Assembly: GCA_019823025.1 (NCBI GenBank)
Contig: CP081940.1
Coordinates: 62,001-126,000, forward strand
DNA from: Methylophilales bacterium
Lineage (GTDB): Bacteria > Pseudomonadota > Gammaproteobacteria > Burkholderiales > Methylophilaceae
Length of the DNA stretch: 64,000 bases
Direction: 5' to 3'
The notes below the pieces were generated by a model, which ran no database searches, was not told the DNA's origin, and saw nothing but the letters and a program-made list of their open reading frames with translations. How positions within the stretch are numbered: the stretch's first letter is position 1; each line of letters starts with the position of its first letter. Made by a program: the position numbers and the translations under genes. Shown here piece after piece: positions 53,856 through 63,847 of this stretch.

Positions 53856-54815
53856 ATGAATCAATGGCTTCTTCCTGAAAACGCTGAAGATATATTCCCA
53901 AAAAAAGCAGCTGTTATTGAATCAAAAAAGAGACTCCTTATAGATCTCTATTTAAAAAATGGATATCAACTTATTTTTCCTTCTATGCTTGAATTTTCTG
54001 ACTCTCTAAATGCATATGGAAGAGATCTTGATCTCGAAACCTATAAAGTTGTTGATCAAATGACAGGAAAGATGATGGGGGTCAGTTCAGACCTTACGAC
54101 TCAGGCTTTTAGAATTGACTCCCAAATGGCAGAGAAAGGCATTAACAAATTATGTTATGCAGGTTCAGTATTAAGGGCAAACTCCACTAATAAAAAGCCT
54201 CGTGAGCTATTACAAGTTGGTGCAGAATACTTTGGTGATCTAAGTATTAATGCCGACTTGGAAATACAAAAGCTACTGATCCAATCTTTAAAAGTACTTG
54301 ATATTAAGGATGTTGTCCTTGATATTAATCATCTTGATGTTTATAACTCATTGAAGAATGAAGTCGACTTGTCACCAAGTGAGAGTTTAAGCCTGGGTAA
54401 TGCGATGATGCTAAAGGATAAAAACGAAATAAATAAAATTCTCTCAGAAAAAAATAATAGCGATATCACAAAAAAACTTGTATCTCTAACAGACCTTTAT
54501 GGAGACGAGTCAATTTTAAAGGATCTTAATACATTATTACCAGATCAGGTTGTTGCGAATAATGTGACTAAATCACTTACTAGTATTTGCGAAAATTTAA
54601 AGGAAATGAATGTAGAAATTAGCTTTGATTTTTCTGATATAAGGGGGTATCAATACCATACGGGCATTGTGTATTCAGCTTACGCACAAAAATTTAATAC
54701 AGCAGTTGCACAAGGTGGTCGTTACGATAATATGAATAAGTTTGCAGGTGATATGAGGCCAGCGACTGGGTTTTCTATCGACTTAAGATTTATCATTAAC
54801 AACCTTTTAAATTAA
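53856..54815 (+). CDS. hisZ: ATP phosphoribosyltransferase regulatory subunit HisZ
   Basis: HisZ is a HisRS paralogue that activates the short-form HisG in histidine synthesis. From the ATG at 53856 it has 319 residues: LLPENAEDIFPKKA at the start, SSDLTTQAFRI and YFGDLSINADLEIQKLL as the domain core, and QGGRYDNM and ATGFSIDLRF near the end. It is shorter than many HisZ proteins (about 380), mainly in the C-terminal region. A TTG at 53841 inside DUF2065 would add five residues. Its presence implies a short HisG elsewhere. Confidence 0.92.
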   Translation: MNQWLLPENAEDIFPKKAAVIESKKRLLIDLYLKNGYQLIFPSMLEFSDSLNAYGRDLDLETYKVVDQMTGKMMGVSSDLTTQAFRIDSQMAEKGINKLCYAGSVLRANSTNKKPRELLQVGAEYFGDLSINADLEIQKLLIQSLKVLDIKDVVLDINHLDVYNSLKNEVDLSPSESLSLGNAMMLKDKNEINKILSEKNNSDITKKLVSLTDLYGDESILKDLNTLLPDQVVANNVTKSLTSICENLKEMNVEISFDFSDIRGYQYHTGIVYSAYAQKFNTAVAQGGRYDNMNKFAGDMRPATGFSIDLRFIINNLLN

Positions 54816-54827
54816 GAAAGTATCAAT

Positions 54828-56150
54828 ATGGCTAAAAATGTAGTTGTCATTGGAACACAATGGGGAGATGAAGGTAAGGGAAAAATTGTTGATTGGTTAA
54901 CAGACCATGCATCAGCGGTTACAAGGTTTCAAGGAGGCCATAATGCAGGTCACACCCTCGTTATTGGGCAAGGCTCAAGTCAAAAGGAATACAAACTTAA
55001 TTTAGTTCCTTCTGGAATCATTCGAGAAGGAATTGAATGTTACATAGGTAACGGCGTAGTTCTCGATATCAATCATTTAATGAAAGAGGTTGAAGGACTT
55101 GAGAAAAATGGTATTACCGTCAAAGGCAGGTTAAATGTAAGTGCTGGTTGCCCTTTGATTCTTGATTATCACGTCGAGCTTGATAGAGCTAGAGAAGCCA
55201 TTCGGTCGAAGAATAAAAAAATTGGTACGACTGGTAAGGGTATCGGCCCTGCCTATGAGGATAAAGTCGCTAGAAGAGCATTTAAGGTTTACGATTTATT
55301 TTTAGACCCAAAGGATATTTTAAGCAGGCTTAGAGAAACGCTTGATTACCATAACTTTGTTTTAACAAAATATCTCAATTCATCATCGATTGACATAAAT
55401 AAACAGTTTGATTCCATGATGAGTCAATCTGAATTTATTAAACCTTTTGTCTGTGATGTGTCACAAAAACTTTATGAAATAAATAAATTAGGCAAAAGTA
55501 TTTTATTTGAGGGGGCCCAAGGTGCATTGCTTGATATCGATCATGGGACATACCCCTTTGTAACTTCTTCTAATTGTGTATCTGGCCAAGCATCAGCTGG
55601 AACAGGCGTAGGCCCATCCATGCTCAGCTATGTACTCGGTATAACAAAAGCCTATACCACTAGAGTAGGCGGGGGTCCGTTTCCAAGTGAATTAGACATT
55701 GATGATGAAGCCGCACCTGGTTTTCAAATGTCTACAAAAGGGAAGGAATTTGGTACGGTGACTCAAAGAACGAGAAGGTGTGGGTGGTTTGATGCCGCTG
55801 CATTGAGGCGATCTGCTATGGTTAATGGTTTAACTGGGCTTTGCATTACAAAACTAGATATACTCGACGGTATTGAGACCCTAAAAGTCTGTGTGGGTTA
55901 CAAAAATGGTAATGATCAAATAGACCTGTTGCCCCTAGGTGCTGATCAAACCGAAAATTGCGAACCAATATTGATTGATATGCCTGGATGGTCAGAAAAT
56001 ACATTTGGAACTAAGAGTTGGGATGATCTTCCAAAAAATGCGCAAAATTATATTTCTAAGCTTGAAGAGCTATGTGATGTCCCAGTTCATATAATATCTA
56101 CAGGACCTGAAAGAGACGAAACTATTCTCATTAAGCACCCATTTGATTAG
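54828..56150 (+). CDS. purA: Adenylosuccinate synthetase
   Basis: PurA joins IMP and aspartate using GTP on the path to AMP. The 440-residue protein has the GTP-binding loop [16 protein letters not shown] (10-25) with the catalytic aspartate, GHNAGHT with the catalytic histidine, [29 protein letters not shown] and the aspartate loop [20 protein letters not shown]. Thirteen bases follow hisZ, matching the common hisZ-purA order. Confidence 0.98.
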   Translation: MAKNVVVIGTQWGDEGKGKIVDWLTDHASAVTRFQGGHNAGHTLVIGQGSSQKEYKLNLVPSGIIREGIECYIGNGVVLDINHLMKEVEGLEKNGITVKGRLNVSAGCPLILDYHVELDRAREAIRSKNKKIGTTGKGIGPAYEDKVARRAFKVYDLFLDPKDILSRLRETLDYHNFVLTKYLNSSSIDINKQFDSMMSQSEFIKPFVCDVSQKLYEINKLGKSILFEGAQGALLDIDHGTYPFVTSSNCVSGQASAGTGVGPSMLSYVLGITKAYTTRVGGGPFPSELDIDDEAAPGFQMSTKGKEFGTVTQRTRRCGWFDAAALRRSAMVNGLTGLCITKLDILDGIETLKVCVGYKNGNDQIDLLPLGADQTENCEPILIDMPGWSENTFGTKSWDDLPKNAQNYISKLEELCDVPVHIISTGPERDETILIKHPFD

Positions 56151-56165
56151 GTCAGTTTTTAATCT

Positions 56166-57485
56166 ATGATTAAAAAAGTTAACTCAATTATTTCAGCAAC
56201 ATGGATTTACACGGCAGATAAAGATAATACACTTCTTGATGATCATGCAATTGTGATCTTGGAAGATGAGATTTTTGATATCCTTCCCACAAAAGCTGTC
56301 TTTGATAAATATGAAGCAGACGATGTGTTTGCATTATCTGATCACATTATTATCCCAGGGCTTATCAATAATCATTCGCATGCGGCAATGTCTTTATTAA
56401 AAGGCTACGCAAATGACCTTCCATTAAAATCATGGTTAGAGGATCATATTTGGCCAGCAGAAAAGCAGCATGTATGTGAGAATTTTGTTAAAGATGGCTC
56501 ATTAATTGCAATAGCTGAAATGATCAAGTCAGGTACAACAACGTTCAATGATATGTACTTTTATCCCAGCCAGACAGCAGAGGCTGCCGTTGAAATGGGA
56601 ATGCGTGCGAATATTGGATTAGTGGTAATGGAATTTCCAACAAACTACGCATCAGACCCAGAAGATTATTTAAAAAAAGGCTTTGATTTTAGAGATGAAT
56701 GGAGGAGTGAAGATTTAATTTCAACTTCTTTAGCACCCCATGCACCATATACAACTTCGGATAAAACATTGAGTCTAGTGGGGACTTATGCAGAACAGCT
56801 AAATTTACCTATCCATACCCACCTGCATGAGACTCGGGAGGAAATTGAAAATAGTATCAGCCAATTTAAGGTCAGCCCAATTCATAGATTTAGTTCTTTA
56901 GGCTTATTGGGTCCAAATTTAGTTGCAGCGCATTGCGTTCACGTTGATGAGCAGGATTTACATTTATTAAATCAGAATAATGTTAATGTCGTCCATAATC
57001 CTTCATCAAATCTTATCTTGGGAAGTGGAATTGCCGATATATCAAAAATGCTTGATTTGGGTATAAATGTTTCCATTGGAACTGACAGCTCAGCGAGCAA
57101 TAATAGACTAGATATATTGGAAGAGTTGAGAATGGCAGCGCTTTTAGGAAAAGGTATAAATCAAAAACCTGAAATTTTAGATTCGAATCTTATCTTAAAA
57201 TTGGCAACTTATAACGCTGCTAAATCTATGAATAAAGGTAAGCTTCTTGGTTCTATTGAGTTAAAGAAAAAAGCAGATATTGTCGCTATCAATTTAGATT
57301 CAATCCTTTCCCAGCCTGTATATAATCCACTCTCAAGCCTTCTCTATAACGGTAATCAAGGGGGTGTAGAGTATGTTTGGATCAATGGAACATTAAAGCT
57401 TAATGCAGGTCAATTAGAAAATATTGATTTAGATAAATTAACTAATATAGCAAAGTCATGGCAAACCAAAATAAAAACAACGTAG
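56166..57485 (+). CDS. mtaD: 5-methylthioadenosine/S-adenosylhomocysteine deaminase-type amidohydrolase
   Basis: This TRZ/ATZ-family zinc amidohydrolase has 439 residues. Metal and active-site motifs are NNHSHAAM (HxH, 71-78), HTHLHET (around 217-223), AAHCVHVDEQD and GTDSSASNNRLD. The family deaminates MTA/SAH or 5'-deoxyadenosine and related nucleosides; exact substrate not certain. It overlaps ubiG by 28 bp, so the two are coupled. Confidence 0.92.
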   Translation: MIKKVNSIISATWIYTADKDNTLLDDHAIVILEDEIFDILPTKAVFDKYEADDVFALSDHIIIPGLINNHSHAAMSLLKGYANDLPLKSWLEDHIWPAEKQHVCENFVKDGSLIAIAEMIKSGTTTFNDMYFYPSQTAEAAVEMGMRANIGLVVMEFPTNYASDPEDYLKKGFDFRDEWRSEDLISTSLAPHAPYTTSDKTLSLVGTYAEQLNLPIHTHLHETREEIENSISQFKVSPIHRFSSLGLLGPNLVAAHCVHVDEQDLHLLNQNNVNVVHNPSSNLILGSGIADISKMLDLGINVSIGTDSSASNNRLDILEELRMAALLGKGINQKPEILDSNLILKLATYNAAKSMNKGKLLGSIELKKKADIVAINLDSILSQPVYNPLSSLLYNGNQGGVEYVWINGTLKLNAGQLENIDLDKLTNIAKSWQTKIKTT

Positions 57486-58174
57486 ATCTCGAAGAAATTG
57501 AAAAGTTTAACTTACTAGCCCATAAATGGTGGGACCCAACTAGTGAGTTTAAACCACTTCACGAAATTAATCCCTTAAGATTAAATTTTATAAAGTCATC
57601 GGTGAACCTTAAAGGGAAAAAAGTTTTGGATGTTGGTTGTGGCGGCGGAATTCTTTCAGAATCTCTTGCTAGTGCAGGTGCCGATGTGACTGGAATAGAT
57701 CAGGGTGACAAGGTTATTCAAATAGCTAAACTTCATGCAAAGGAAAGTGGCGTTAAAATTAAATATAAACATATAAACATCGAGGACTTTTATAAGAATA
57801 CGGACGAAAGATTTGATATTATTACTTGTTTAGAGATGTTAGAGCATGTCCCTGATCCTAATTCAATAATTAATACGTGTTCAAAGCTCCTCAAACCCGG
57901 CGGAAAGATATTCTTTTCAACAATTAATAAGAACTTAAAAGCATTTTTATTTGCAATTATTGGGGCAGAATATATTCTTAATTTGTTACCTAAAGGCACG
58001 CATGAGTACAAGAAATTCATAAAACCGAGTCAATTGAAGGCTTGGGCAAGCGGAAATAATCTATCATTTGATTCAATTATAGGTATGACATATAACCCCA
58101 TTACACAGAAATATAAGCTATCTCAGGACACTTCCGTGAATTATATTGTTGAAGCATCTTCAGCAAATGATTAA
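57458..58174 (+). CDS. ubiG: Ubiquinone O-methyltransferase UbiG
   Basis: UbiG performs the two O-methylations of ubiquinone synthesis. The 238-residue protein has FNLLAHKWWDPTSEFKPLHEINPLRLNFI (around 17-45), the signature N-terminus, and the SAM motif VLDVGCGGGILSE (55-67), with CLEMLEHVPDP further on. Presence of ubiG indicates aerobic ubiquinone respiration. It overlaps gph by 8 bp. Confidence 0.96.
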   Translation: MANQNKNNVDLEEIEKFNLLAHKWWDPTSEFKPLHEINPLRLNFIKSSVNLKGKKVLDVGCGGGILSESLASAGADVTGIDQGDKVIQIAKLHAKESGVKIKYKHINIEDFYKNTDERFDIITCLEMLEHVPDPNSIINTCSKLLKPGGKIFFSTINKNLKAFLFAIIGAEYILNLLPKGTHEYKKFIKPSQLKAWASGNNLSFDSIIGMTYNPITQKYKLSQDTSVNYIVEASSAND

Positions 58175-58814
58175 AAAAGTTTTATTTGACTTAGATGGTA
58201 CATTAATAGATTCAGCCCACGACTTGGTGCAAAGTGCAAATGATCTATATGCAATACATAATCATTCGCTTATTACATTTGAGGAGGGTCGTGCGGTTGC
58301 ATCTAATGGAATAAAAGCCTATTTAAACTTACGATTTCATGAAGCAACTGATGATTATTCAGCGCTCACAAATGAGTTTATCAAGATCTATAAAAGTAAT
58401 ATTTTAAATAACCCAATCCTTTTTGATGGCATTCATGACCTCATTAATCTGCTGGATAAAAAAAAAATAGGGTGGGGTATTATCACAAACAAACATCGGT
58501 GTTTCGTTGAGATGATCTTGCCATTTATCAACCTTGATCAAAGATGTGAAATTTTAATATGTGGTGATGATGGCATTTCTCCAAAACCATCACCTGATAT
58601 GTTGATTTCTGCATGTGAATCTCTAAAAGTAAAATCTAATGAAGTGGTTTATGTTGGTGATGCACATAAAGATATAAGCGCTTCAAAAACCGCAAATATG
58701 TTTGCAATTCTTGCATGCTATGGGTACTTGAAAAAAGAAGACAAAATAGAAAGCTGGGGTGCAGATGCCGTCATCAATCATCCTTCAGAAATTGCAGCTT
58801 TAATAAAAGTTTAA
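58167..58814 (+). CDS. gph: Phosphoglycolate phosphatase Gph
   Basis: This HAD phosphatase has 215 residues from the ATG at 58167. Motif I is LFDLDGTLIDSAHDL with the nucleophilic aspartate, the threonine motif is GIITNK, and the metal-site motif is VYVGDAHKDISASK. It removes phosphate from 2-phosphoglycolate and follows ubiG as in many Betaproteobacteria. An ATG at 58146 within ubiG would add seven unsupported residues. The stop overlaps that of recR on the other strand by 4 bp. Confidence 0.93.
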   Translation: MIKKVLFDLDGTLIDSAHDLVQSANDLYAIHNHSLITFEEGRAVASNGIKAYLNLRFHEATDDYSALTNEFIKIYKSNILNNPILFDGIHDLINLLDKKKIGWGIITNKHRCFVEMILPFINLDQRCEILICGDDGISPKPSPDMLISACESLKVKSNEVVYVGDAHKDISASKTANMFAILACYGYLKKEDKIESWGADAVINHPSEIAALIKV

Positions 58815-59410
58815 ATTATTTTTTTACGTTCAACAATTGATTGAGCTAGGGTACCAGAATCGACATATTCGATTTCACCTCCCATCGGGAGACCACGAGC
58901 TATTCGTGTGATATTTATTTTGCTTTCTTTAAGAAGTTCAGCTATGTATTGTGCTGTTGTATTACCTTCCGTTGTAAAGTTAGTTGCAAGAATTATTTCA
59001 TTGATTTCACTTTTTTTAATTCTTTCAAGCAACTTATTAATATGAATTTCTTTAGGTCCAACTCCATCGAGGGGTGAAAGCCTTCCCATTAAAACAAAGT
59101 ACATGCCTTTGTAGGAGCGTGTTTGTTCAAGCATAAGAAGATCAGTTGGCATTTCTACAACGCAGAGAGTGTATGAAATTCTGTTTGGTGAGGCACATAT
59201 TGAACATATCTCCTTTTCAGAGAAATTGTTACAAAGTTTACAATGACCAAGTTTATTTAGCGATTCTTCAATTGAGCTAGCTAGTTTGTGAGCTCCCTTC
59301 CTATCTCTTTGCAGTAAATAATAGGCTAATCTAAGCGCTGACTTAGGCCCAACTCCAGGAAGGCATTTTAATGACTCTATAAGATTTTCTAGTGTGTTAT
59401 TAGTCTGCAT
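58811..59410 (-). CDS. recR: Recombination protein RecR
   Basis: RecR works with RecF and RecO at single-strand gaps. The 199-residue protein has an N-terminal helix-hairpin-helix (LKCLPGVGPKSALRLAYYLL), the zinc module C57-C60-C69-C72 (CKLCNNFSEKEICSICASP), and a Toprim domain (LCVVEMPTDLLMLE, LATNFTTEGNTTA). It follows ybaB by 4 bp in the conserved dnaX-ybaB-recR operon. Confidence 0.97.
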   Translation of the reverse strand: MQTNNTLENLIESLKCLPGVGPKSALRLAYYLLQRDRKGAHKLASSIEESLNKLGHCKLCNNFSEKEICSICASPNRISYTLCVVEMPTDLLMLEQTRSYKGMYFVLMGRLSPLDGVGPKEIHINKLLERIKKSEINEIILATNFTTEGNTTAQYIAELLKESKINITRIARGLPMGGEIEYVDSGTLAQSIVERKKII

Positions 59411-59414
59411 ACTA

Positions 59415-59723
59415 CTAAAAAGGCAAATTCATTCCCGGAGGAACTAAGCCTCCCATTTTTTGTGAGGAGGTACTCTCAACCTTGCCTAATGCATCTTTAA
59501 AAGCAACCATTATCAAGTCTTCTAGCATCTCCTTATCTTCAAGAAGAGAGGGATCGATATCAATTTTTTTAATTTCATGTTTGCAGGAGATAGTTATTTT
59601 AATCATACCGTTACCCGCTGCCCCTTCTACATCAATACTCGCAAGTTCTGCCTGGGCTTTTTGGAGATTTGCTTGCATCATTTGTGCTTGTTTCATTATA
59701 TTACCCATGCCACCTTTAGCCAT
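59415..59723 (-). CDS. YbaB/EbfC nucleoid-associated protein
   Basis: This 102-residue DNA-binding protein has the coiled MKQAQMMQANLQKAQAELAS helix (10-29) and the VEGAAGNGMIKITISCKHE strands that define the family. Homodimers bind DNA and affect nucleoid structure. It is coupled to dnaX (1-bp gap) and recR (4-bp gap). A Gly/Met-rich tail ends PPGMNLPF. Confidence 0.95.
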   Translation of the reverse strand: MAKGGMGNIMKQAQMMQANLQKAQAELASIDVEGAAGNGMIKITISCKHEIKKIDIDPSLLEDKEMLEDLIMVAFKDALGKVESTSSQKMGGLVPPGMNLPF

Positions 59724-59724
59724 A

Positions 59725-61314
59725 TTATTGTCCTTTATTATTTAATGGTTGAATGCTTGTTGGAACTACTTGTGCGTCAAAATTTTCAATTAAATCCTTT
59801 ACAAATCCATCTTTCATCATAGCAGATTCAGTTTCCTTTAATAGCTTAGATTTTTCTTCAGATGTCTTAATAGCAGGGGTTTTTTTCACTTCATCAACTA
59901 AAATTTTTACTTTAATTTTTTTATTAAAATGATTTATTAGTGATTCTTCAAGTTTTTCGACATAGTTACTTTGCATCAAATGACTTTTATTTGAATCTAA
60001 GGTAAGTTCAAATATATAATTTTGATAGGCTTTAAATTCACATTCTTGTGCCAATGCATTAGCAATTCCAAGTTTAAGATTTTTAACTAGATTGTGCCAA
60101 TTACCATCAAATTCTAAAGTCTCTTTAACTTCTTTTTTTACTTCAATTTGAGAGCTTTTTTTTTCCTCGGTCGGTTGAATCGGGGGCGTTGCTCTTTTTT
60201 CTGACAAATTAGATTCTAATTTGTCAGTTTGCAAGGAAGGGAAAAAGGCTAACATTCTTAGCAAAGTCGTATTAAATCCGATTAACAAGTCAGGCGCTAA
60301 ATAAATATCTTTTTTTCCATTTATAACAATTTGATAGAGAAGCTGAAGTGTTTCTGGGGAATACAATTTACTTAGTTGTTTAATTTCATTATTGCTTTGC
60401 AAATCTTCGTTACTTTCGGGAGCCACTTGATAAACTGAAATCTCATGAATTAGTTTAGCAAGATCAATTAATGTGCTATCTAGTGCAATATTTTTATCAT
60501 TCATTCCATGAGCAATTTCAATAAGCTCTCCACCCTTGTTCTCTGATATTTTAAACAAGATATCTATTAGAAAATTATTATCAACGACACCTAGCATTTC
60601 GCTTACTTTATTTTCTGATATTTCACTTCCAGAATATGCAATCGCTTGATCAGTTAGTGAAAGTGCATCCCGCATACTCCCTCTTGCTGATTTTGCAATG
60701 AGACCTAATGCTTTTTTTTCGGATTTTATTTTTTCGTTCGTCAATATCATATCAAGATGATTAGAAATTTTTTCAATAGTCATTTGTTTTAAATTAAACT
60801 GTAAACATCTTGATAGTACCGTGACAGGTACTTTTTTTGGATCAGTTGTTGCCAGGATAAACTTGATGTGTTCAGGAGGCTCTTCAAGTGTCTTTAGCAT
60901 CGCATTAAAGGCACTATTAGAGAGCATATGTACCTCATCAATGATATAAACTTTAAATCTACCTGAGGTGGGAGCGTATTGCGAGTTCTCTAAAAGCTCT
61001 CTCATTTCGTCAACTTTTGTATTTGACGCTGCATCCACTTCGATTAGATCTACAAAATTTCCTTTATCTACCGAGATACAGGAAGAACATTCTCCACATG
61101 GTTTTGATGAAATACCTTTTTCACAGTTGAGTGATTTTGCTAAGATCCTTGCTAATGTTGTTTTACCTACACCGCGAGTACCAGTAAATAAATAAGCATG
61201 GTGAAGTCTTTCTTGGTCAAGTGCGTTAACTAGGGCTTGCACCGTATTTTCTTGACCCACAAGAGTGTCAAAATTTTTTGGACGCCATTTTCTAGCTAAT
61301 ACTTGGTGTGACAT
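59725..61314 (-). CDS. dnaX: DNA polymerase III subunit tau (and possibly gamma)
   Basis: DnaX loads the sliding clamp. The 529-residue protein has Walker A GTRGVGKT (45-52), zinc ligands C64, C73, C76 and C79, Walker B IIDEVHML (around 124-131), SRC sensor 1 region LSRCLQFNLKQ and the collar domain III (about 245-375). Domains IV/V after residue 390 are much shorter than in E. coli (643 residues in total). A nine-adenine run crosses codons 384-387, and a shift there would end the product at 390 residues, giving a gamma-like form. It is the first protein gene after the SRP RNA. Confidence 0.96.
   Translation of the reverse strand: MSHQVLARKWRPKNFDTLVGQENTVQALVNALDQERLHHAYLFTGTRGVGKTTLARILAKSLNCEKGISSKPCGECSSCISVDKGNFVDLIEVDAASNTKVDEMRELLENSQYAPTSGRFKVYIIDEVHMLSNSAFNAMLKTLEEPPEHIKFILATTDPKKVPVTVLSRCLQFNLKQMTIEKISNHLDMILTNEKIKSEKKALGLIAKSARGSMRDALSLTDQAIAYSGSEISENKVSEMLGVVDNNFLIDILFKISENKGGELIEIAHGMNDKNIALDSTLIDLAKLIHEISVYQVAPESNEDLQSNNEIKQLSKLYSPETLQLLYQIVINGKKDIYLAPDLLIGFNTTLLRMLAFFPSLQTDKLESNLSEKRATPPIQPTEEKKSSQIEVKKEVKETLEFDGNWHNLVKNLKLGIANALAQECEFKAYQNYIFELTLDSNKSHLMQSNYVEKLEESLINHFNKKIKVKILVDEVKKTPAIKTSEEKSKLLKETESAMMKDGFVKDLIENFDAQVVPTSIQPLNNKGQ
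60156..60164 (-). other. Candidate programmed slippage site in dnaX (A9)
   Basis: On the coding (minus) strand nine adenines read GAA-AAA-AAA-A at codons E384-K385-K386-S387, just after domain III. A -1 shift (or one added A in the transcript) reads K-L-S-N and then TGA, ending at 390 residues. A +1 shift meets TAA after five codons. E. coli makes gamma by a -1 shift at A AAA AAG, and Thermus by transcriptional slippage on nine adenines. No clear downstream hairpin was seen. Confidence 0.55.
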
Positions 61315-61341
61315 TTATACGCTTAATTTTAATTGAAAAAA

Positions 61342-61440
61342 ATGGCGAGCCAGACCCCCGGCACTTGTATCCTTAGTTGTGGCTGCTTGCTTCCGCATCT
61401 GACCAGGTTGGCTAAATCGCAATGCGAGGAGGCCCGCCAT
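61342..61440 (-). ncRNA. ffs: Signal recognition particle RNA (4.5S, bacterial small type)
   Basis: Read on the minus strand, the 99-nt segment contains CCTGGTCAGATGCGGAAGCA then AGCAGCCA, the conserved apical loop and Ffh-binding internal loops of SRP RNA (GGTCAG...GGAAGcaaGCAGCCA). The ends ATGGCGGGCC and GGCTCGCCAT pair to form the long hairpin, and a run of seven uridines follows, so the hairpin end can double as the terminator. It lies 28 bp upstream of dnaX, as ffs does near dnaX in several Proteobacteria. Boundaries are estimated from the stem. Confidence 0.93.
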
Positions 61441-61479
61441 TTTTGATTTTACCTTACTTTATAATATTTTTTTATTAAT

Positions 61480-61857
61480 TTAGCCACAATGCTTTACAGG
61501 GTGATCTTTAAGATAATCCCATTCTTCATCTGTATAAATTCTTGATCGAATAATGAAGCGCAAACCTGTCGGTCTTTCCAAGGAAAATTGCCCCCCAGTT
61601 CCTTTGATAGCATCAAGGGTAATATGCGTGTGCTCCCAATATTCAAATTGTTCAGCACTCATATAAAAGGGTGTATTTCTTACTATACCAATTTCAACAT
61701 CAGCATTACCTAAATAGAATTCTCCTTTGGTATAGCACATAGGGGCGCTTCCATCACAGCAACCACCTGACTGATGAAACATAAGCTCACCATGCTCTGC
61801 TGTAAGCTCATCAATGAGTTTATCCGCTGAATCTGTTGTCGATATTCTGGTTATCAT
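61480..61857 (-). CDS. DUF779 protein, aldehyde dehydrogenase partner
   Basis: This 125-residue protein belongs to DUF779, a family almost always encoded beside NAD-dependent aldehyde dehydrogenases. MFHQSGGCCDGSAPMCY (around 27-43) contains the invariant Cys-Cys and further cysteine, suggesting metal binding. WEHTHITLDAIKGTGGQFSLERPTGLRF is the second signature. It probably follows the dehydrogenase in one transcript (59-bp gap). Biochemical role unknown. Confidence 0.93.
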   Translation of the reverse strand: MITRISTTDSADKLIDELTAEHGELMFHQSGGCCDGSAPMCYTKGEFYLGNADVEIGIVRNTPFYMSAEQFEYWEHTHITLDAIKGTGGQFSLERPTGLRFIIRSRIYTDEEWDYLKDHPVKHCG

Positions 61858-61916
61858 TAGTTAAATTAAGGTCAAGATATAAATTTGACCTTAAAAATTT
61901 TACCTAATATTTCAGT

Positions 61917-63440
61917 TTAAAAGAATCCTAGTTTGGTTTCTGTATAACTAACTAGTAAATTTTTTGTTTGTTGATAATGGTCAAGCATCATTTTATGTGT
62001 CTCTCGACCGATACCGGAAGATTTGTAGCCACCAAATGCTGCATGAGCCGGGTATGCGTGGTAACAGTTAGTCCAAACTCGCCCAGCTTGGATACCCTTA
62101 CCCATTCTAAATGCGGTATTACCATTTCTTGTCCATACACCCGCACCTAAACCATAAAGTGTATCATTCGCAATCTCTAACGCTTCCGCCTCATCTTTAA
62201 AGGTAGTTACAGATACTACTGGACCAAATATTTCTTCTTGGAAAATGCGCATTTTATTACTGCCTTTAAATACGGTGGGCTCAATATAGTAACCATCTGC
62301 ATGCTCACCTTCAAGCATAGTTCTATTACCACCAGTGAGAAGTTCAGCACCTTCTTCTTGACCAAGCTTAATATATGAAAGTATTTTTTCCATTTGCTCG
62401 CTAGATGCTTGTGCCCCAATCATTGTTGATGCCTCTAAAGGACTCCCCTGGGTAACAGCTTTTACTCGCTCAAGTGCTCTTTCCATAAATTGATCGTATA
62501 TAGATTCTTGGATTACTGCACGTGATGGACAGGTACATACTTCACCTTGGTTTAAGGCAAACATCGTAAACCCTTCTAATGCTTTATCAAAGAAGCTATC
62601 ATCTTTATCCATAATGTCTTCAAAGAAAATGTTTGGTGACTTACCACCTAATTCAAGTGTGACGGGAATAATATTTTGTGAAGCATACTGCATGATTAGG
62701 CGACCAGTTGTTGTTTCACCTGTGAACGCAATTTTTGCTATACGTGAAGAGCTTGCTAAAGGCTTTCCTGCTTCCAATCCAAAGCCATTTACTACATTCA
62801 ACACTCCAGCAGGAAGAAGGTCTCCAATAATCTCTATTAACTCCATAATAGAAACAGGAGTTTGTTCTGCTGGCTTAAGCACAATACAGTTACCTGCGGC
62901 TAAAGCTGGCGCTAATTTCCATACTGCCATAAGGATAGGGAAGTTCCATGGAATGATTTGCCCGACAACACCTAAAGGCTCATGAAAATGGTATGCCATT
63001 GTCTCATGATCTATTTCTCCAATTGAACCTTCTTGAGCTCGAACTGCACTTGCGAAATACCTAAAATGATCGATTGCTAGAGGTATATCAGCAGCCATTG
63101 TTTCTCTTATTGGCTTTCCATTATCAATTGTTTCAGCAAGCGCAATAGTCTCTAGATTTTGTTCCATCCTATCAGCTATTTTGAGAAGAATGTTTGCGCG
63201 TTCAGTTGCACTTGTTTTACCCCAGCCATCTTTTGCAGCATGTGCAGCATCTAAAGCTAAATTTATATCTTTTTCATTTGATCTCGCTACCTCACAAAAA
63301 GGCTTCCCTGAAATAGGAGTAATATTTTCAAAGTATTTACCATCAGCTGGTTTGACCCATTTATTGTTTATGTAGTTATCATACTTTTCTTTGCCATAAG
63401 GGCTTTTTACGCCTAAGTTTTTCAATGTATCGAAAGCCAT
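61917..63440 (-). CDS. NAD-dependent aldehyde dehydrogenase (ExaC/AldB-like)
   Basis: This 507-residue enzyme oxidises aldehydes to acids. The cofactor region is [20 protein letters not shown], the general-base glutamate is in [11 protein letters not shown], and the catalytic cysteine is in [11 protein letters not shown] (around 303). CSGVWTRN-type [18 protein letters not shown] and the C-terminal [18 protein letters not shown] are those of the ExaC/acetaldehyde dehydrogenase II group, which usually partners DUF779. An AGGAGA ribosome site precedes the ATG. In a methylotroph it could handle formaldehyde or other short aldehydes; this is inferred. Confidence 0.93.
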   Translation of the reverse strand: MAFDTLKNLGVKSPYGKEKYDNYINNKWVKPADGKYFENITPISGKPFCEVARSNEKDINLALDAAHAAKDGWGKTSATERANILLKIADRMEQNLETIALAETIDNGKPIRETMAADIPLAIDHFRYFASAVRAQEGSIGEIDHETMAYHFHEPLGVVGQIIPWNFPILMAVWKLAPALAAGNCIVLKPAEQTPVSIMELIEIIGDLLPAGVLNVVNGFGLEAGKPLASSSRIAKIAFTGETTTGRLIMQYASQNIIPVTLELGGKSPNIFFEDIMDKDDSFFDKALEGFTMFALNQGEVCTCPSRAVIQESIYDQFMERALERVKAVTQGSPLEASTMIGAQASSEQMEKILSYIKLGQEEGAELLTGGNRTMLEGEHADGYYIEPTVFKGSNKMRIFQEEIFGPVVSVTTFKDEAEALEIANDTLYGLGAGVWTRNGNTAFRMGKGIQAGRVWTNCYHAYPAHAAFGGYKSSGIGRETHKMMLDHYQQTKNLLVSYTETKLGFF

Positions 63441-63646
63441 GATTTCTCCTGTTTAGATTTTGATTATATTGGATTAAATTTTGTTTATTATTTACAGTAG
63501 ATTAATACTAATATCGCTATAAATCAAGCGCTTTAAAATCTAAAACTCTTATAGGTCATATATATGAATTTTAAACAATAGTTTTGCTTAATATTGTATT
63601 TTTATTAAATATGAGCTGGGTTAGATATATAATTCATAAAAAATAC

Positions 63647-63737
63647 GGAAGGGTGGATGAGTGGTTTAAGTCGCACGCTTGGAAAGCGTGTTTAGGGTAC
63701 CCCCCTAACGCGGGTTCGAATCCCGCTCCTTCCGCCA
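63647..63737 (+). tRNA. tRNA-Ser (anticodon GGA)
   Basis: The acceptor stem GGAAGGG (63647-63653) pairs with TCCTTCC before the discriminator G and an encoded CCA (63735-63737). The anticodon stem CACGC/GCGTG holds the loop TTGGAAA, so the anticodon is GGA (reads UCC and UCU). A long variable arm (TTAGGGTACCCCCCTAA) and the T-arm GCGGG-TTCGAAT-CCCGC are those of serine tRNAs. The 207 bp between it and the aldehyde dehydrogenase contain no gene I can support. Confidence 0.97.
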
Positions 63738-63847
63738 CTTATAAATAAATATATCTAATTTTATGAATAGCTTACCAAAGTAATTAGCAAAAATTTATAA
63801 AATAAAATAGATTTAGCAAAGTGCCGATTAAAATATTAAATAAAAAT

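Noticed and set aside
63738..63847. Gap between tRNA-Ser and the edge fragment considered for an attachment site or terminator
   Set aside because: No repeat of the tRNA 3' end and no GC-rich hairpin visible; an integrated element cannot be judged without the sequence beyond the edge.
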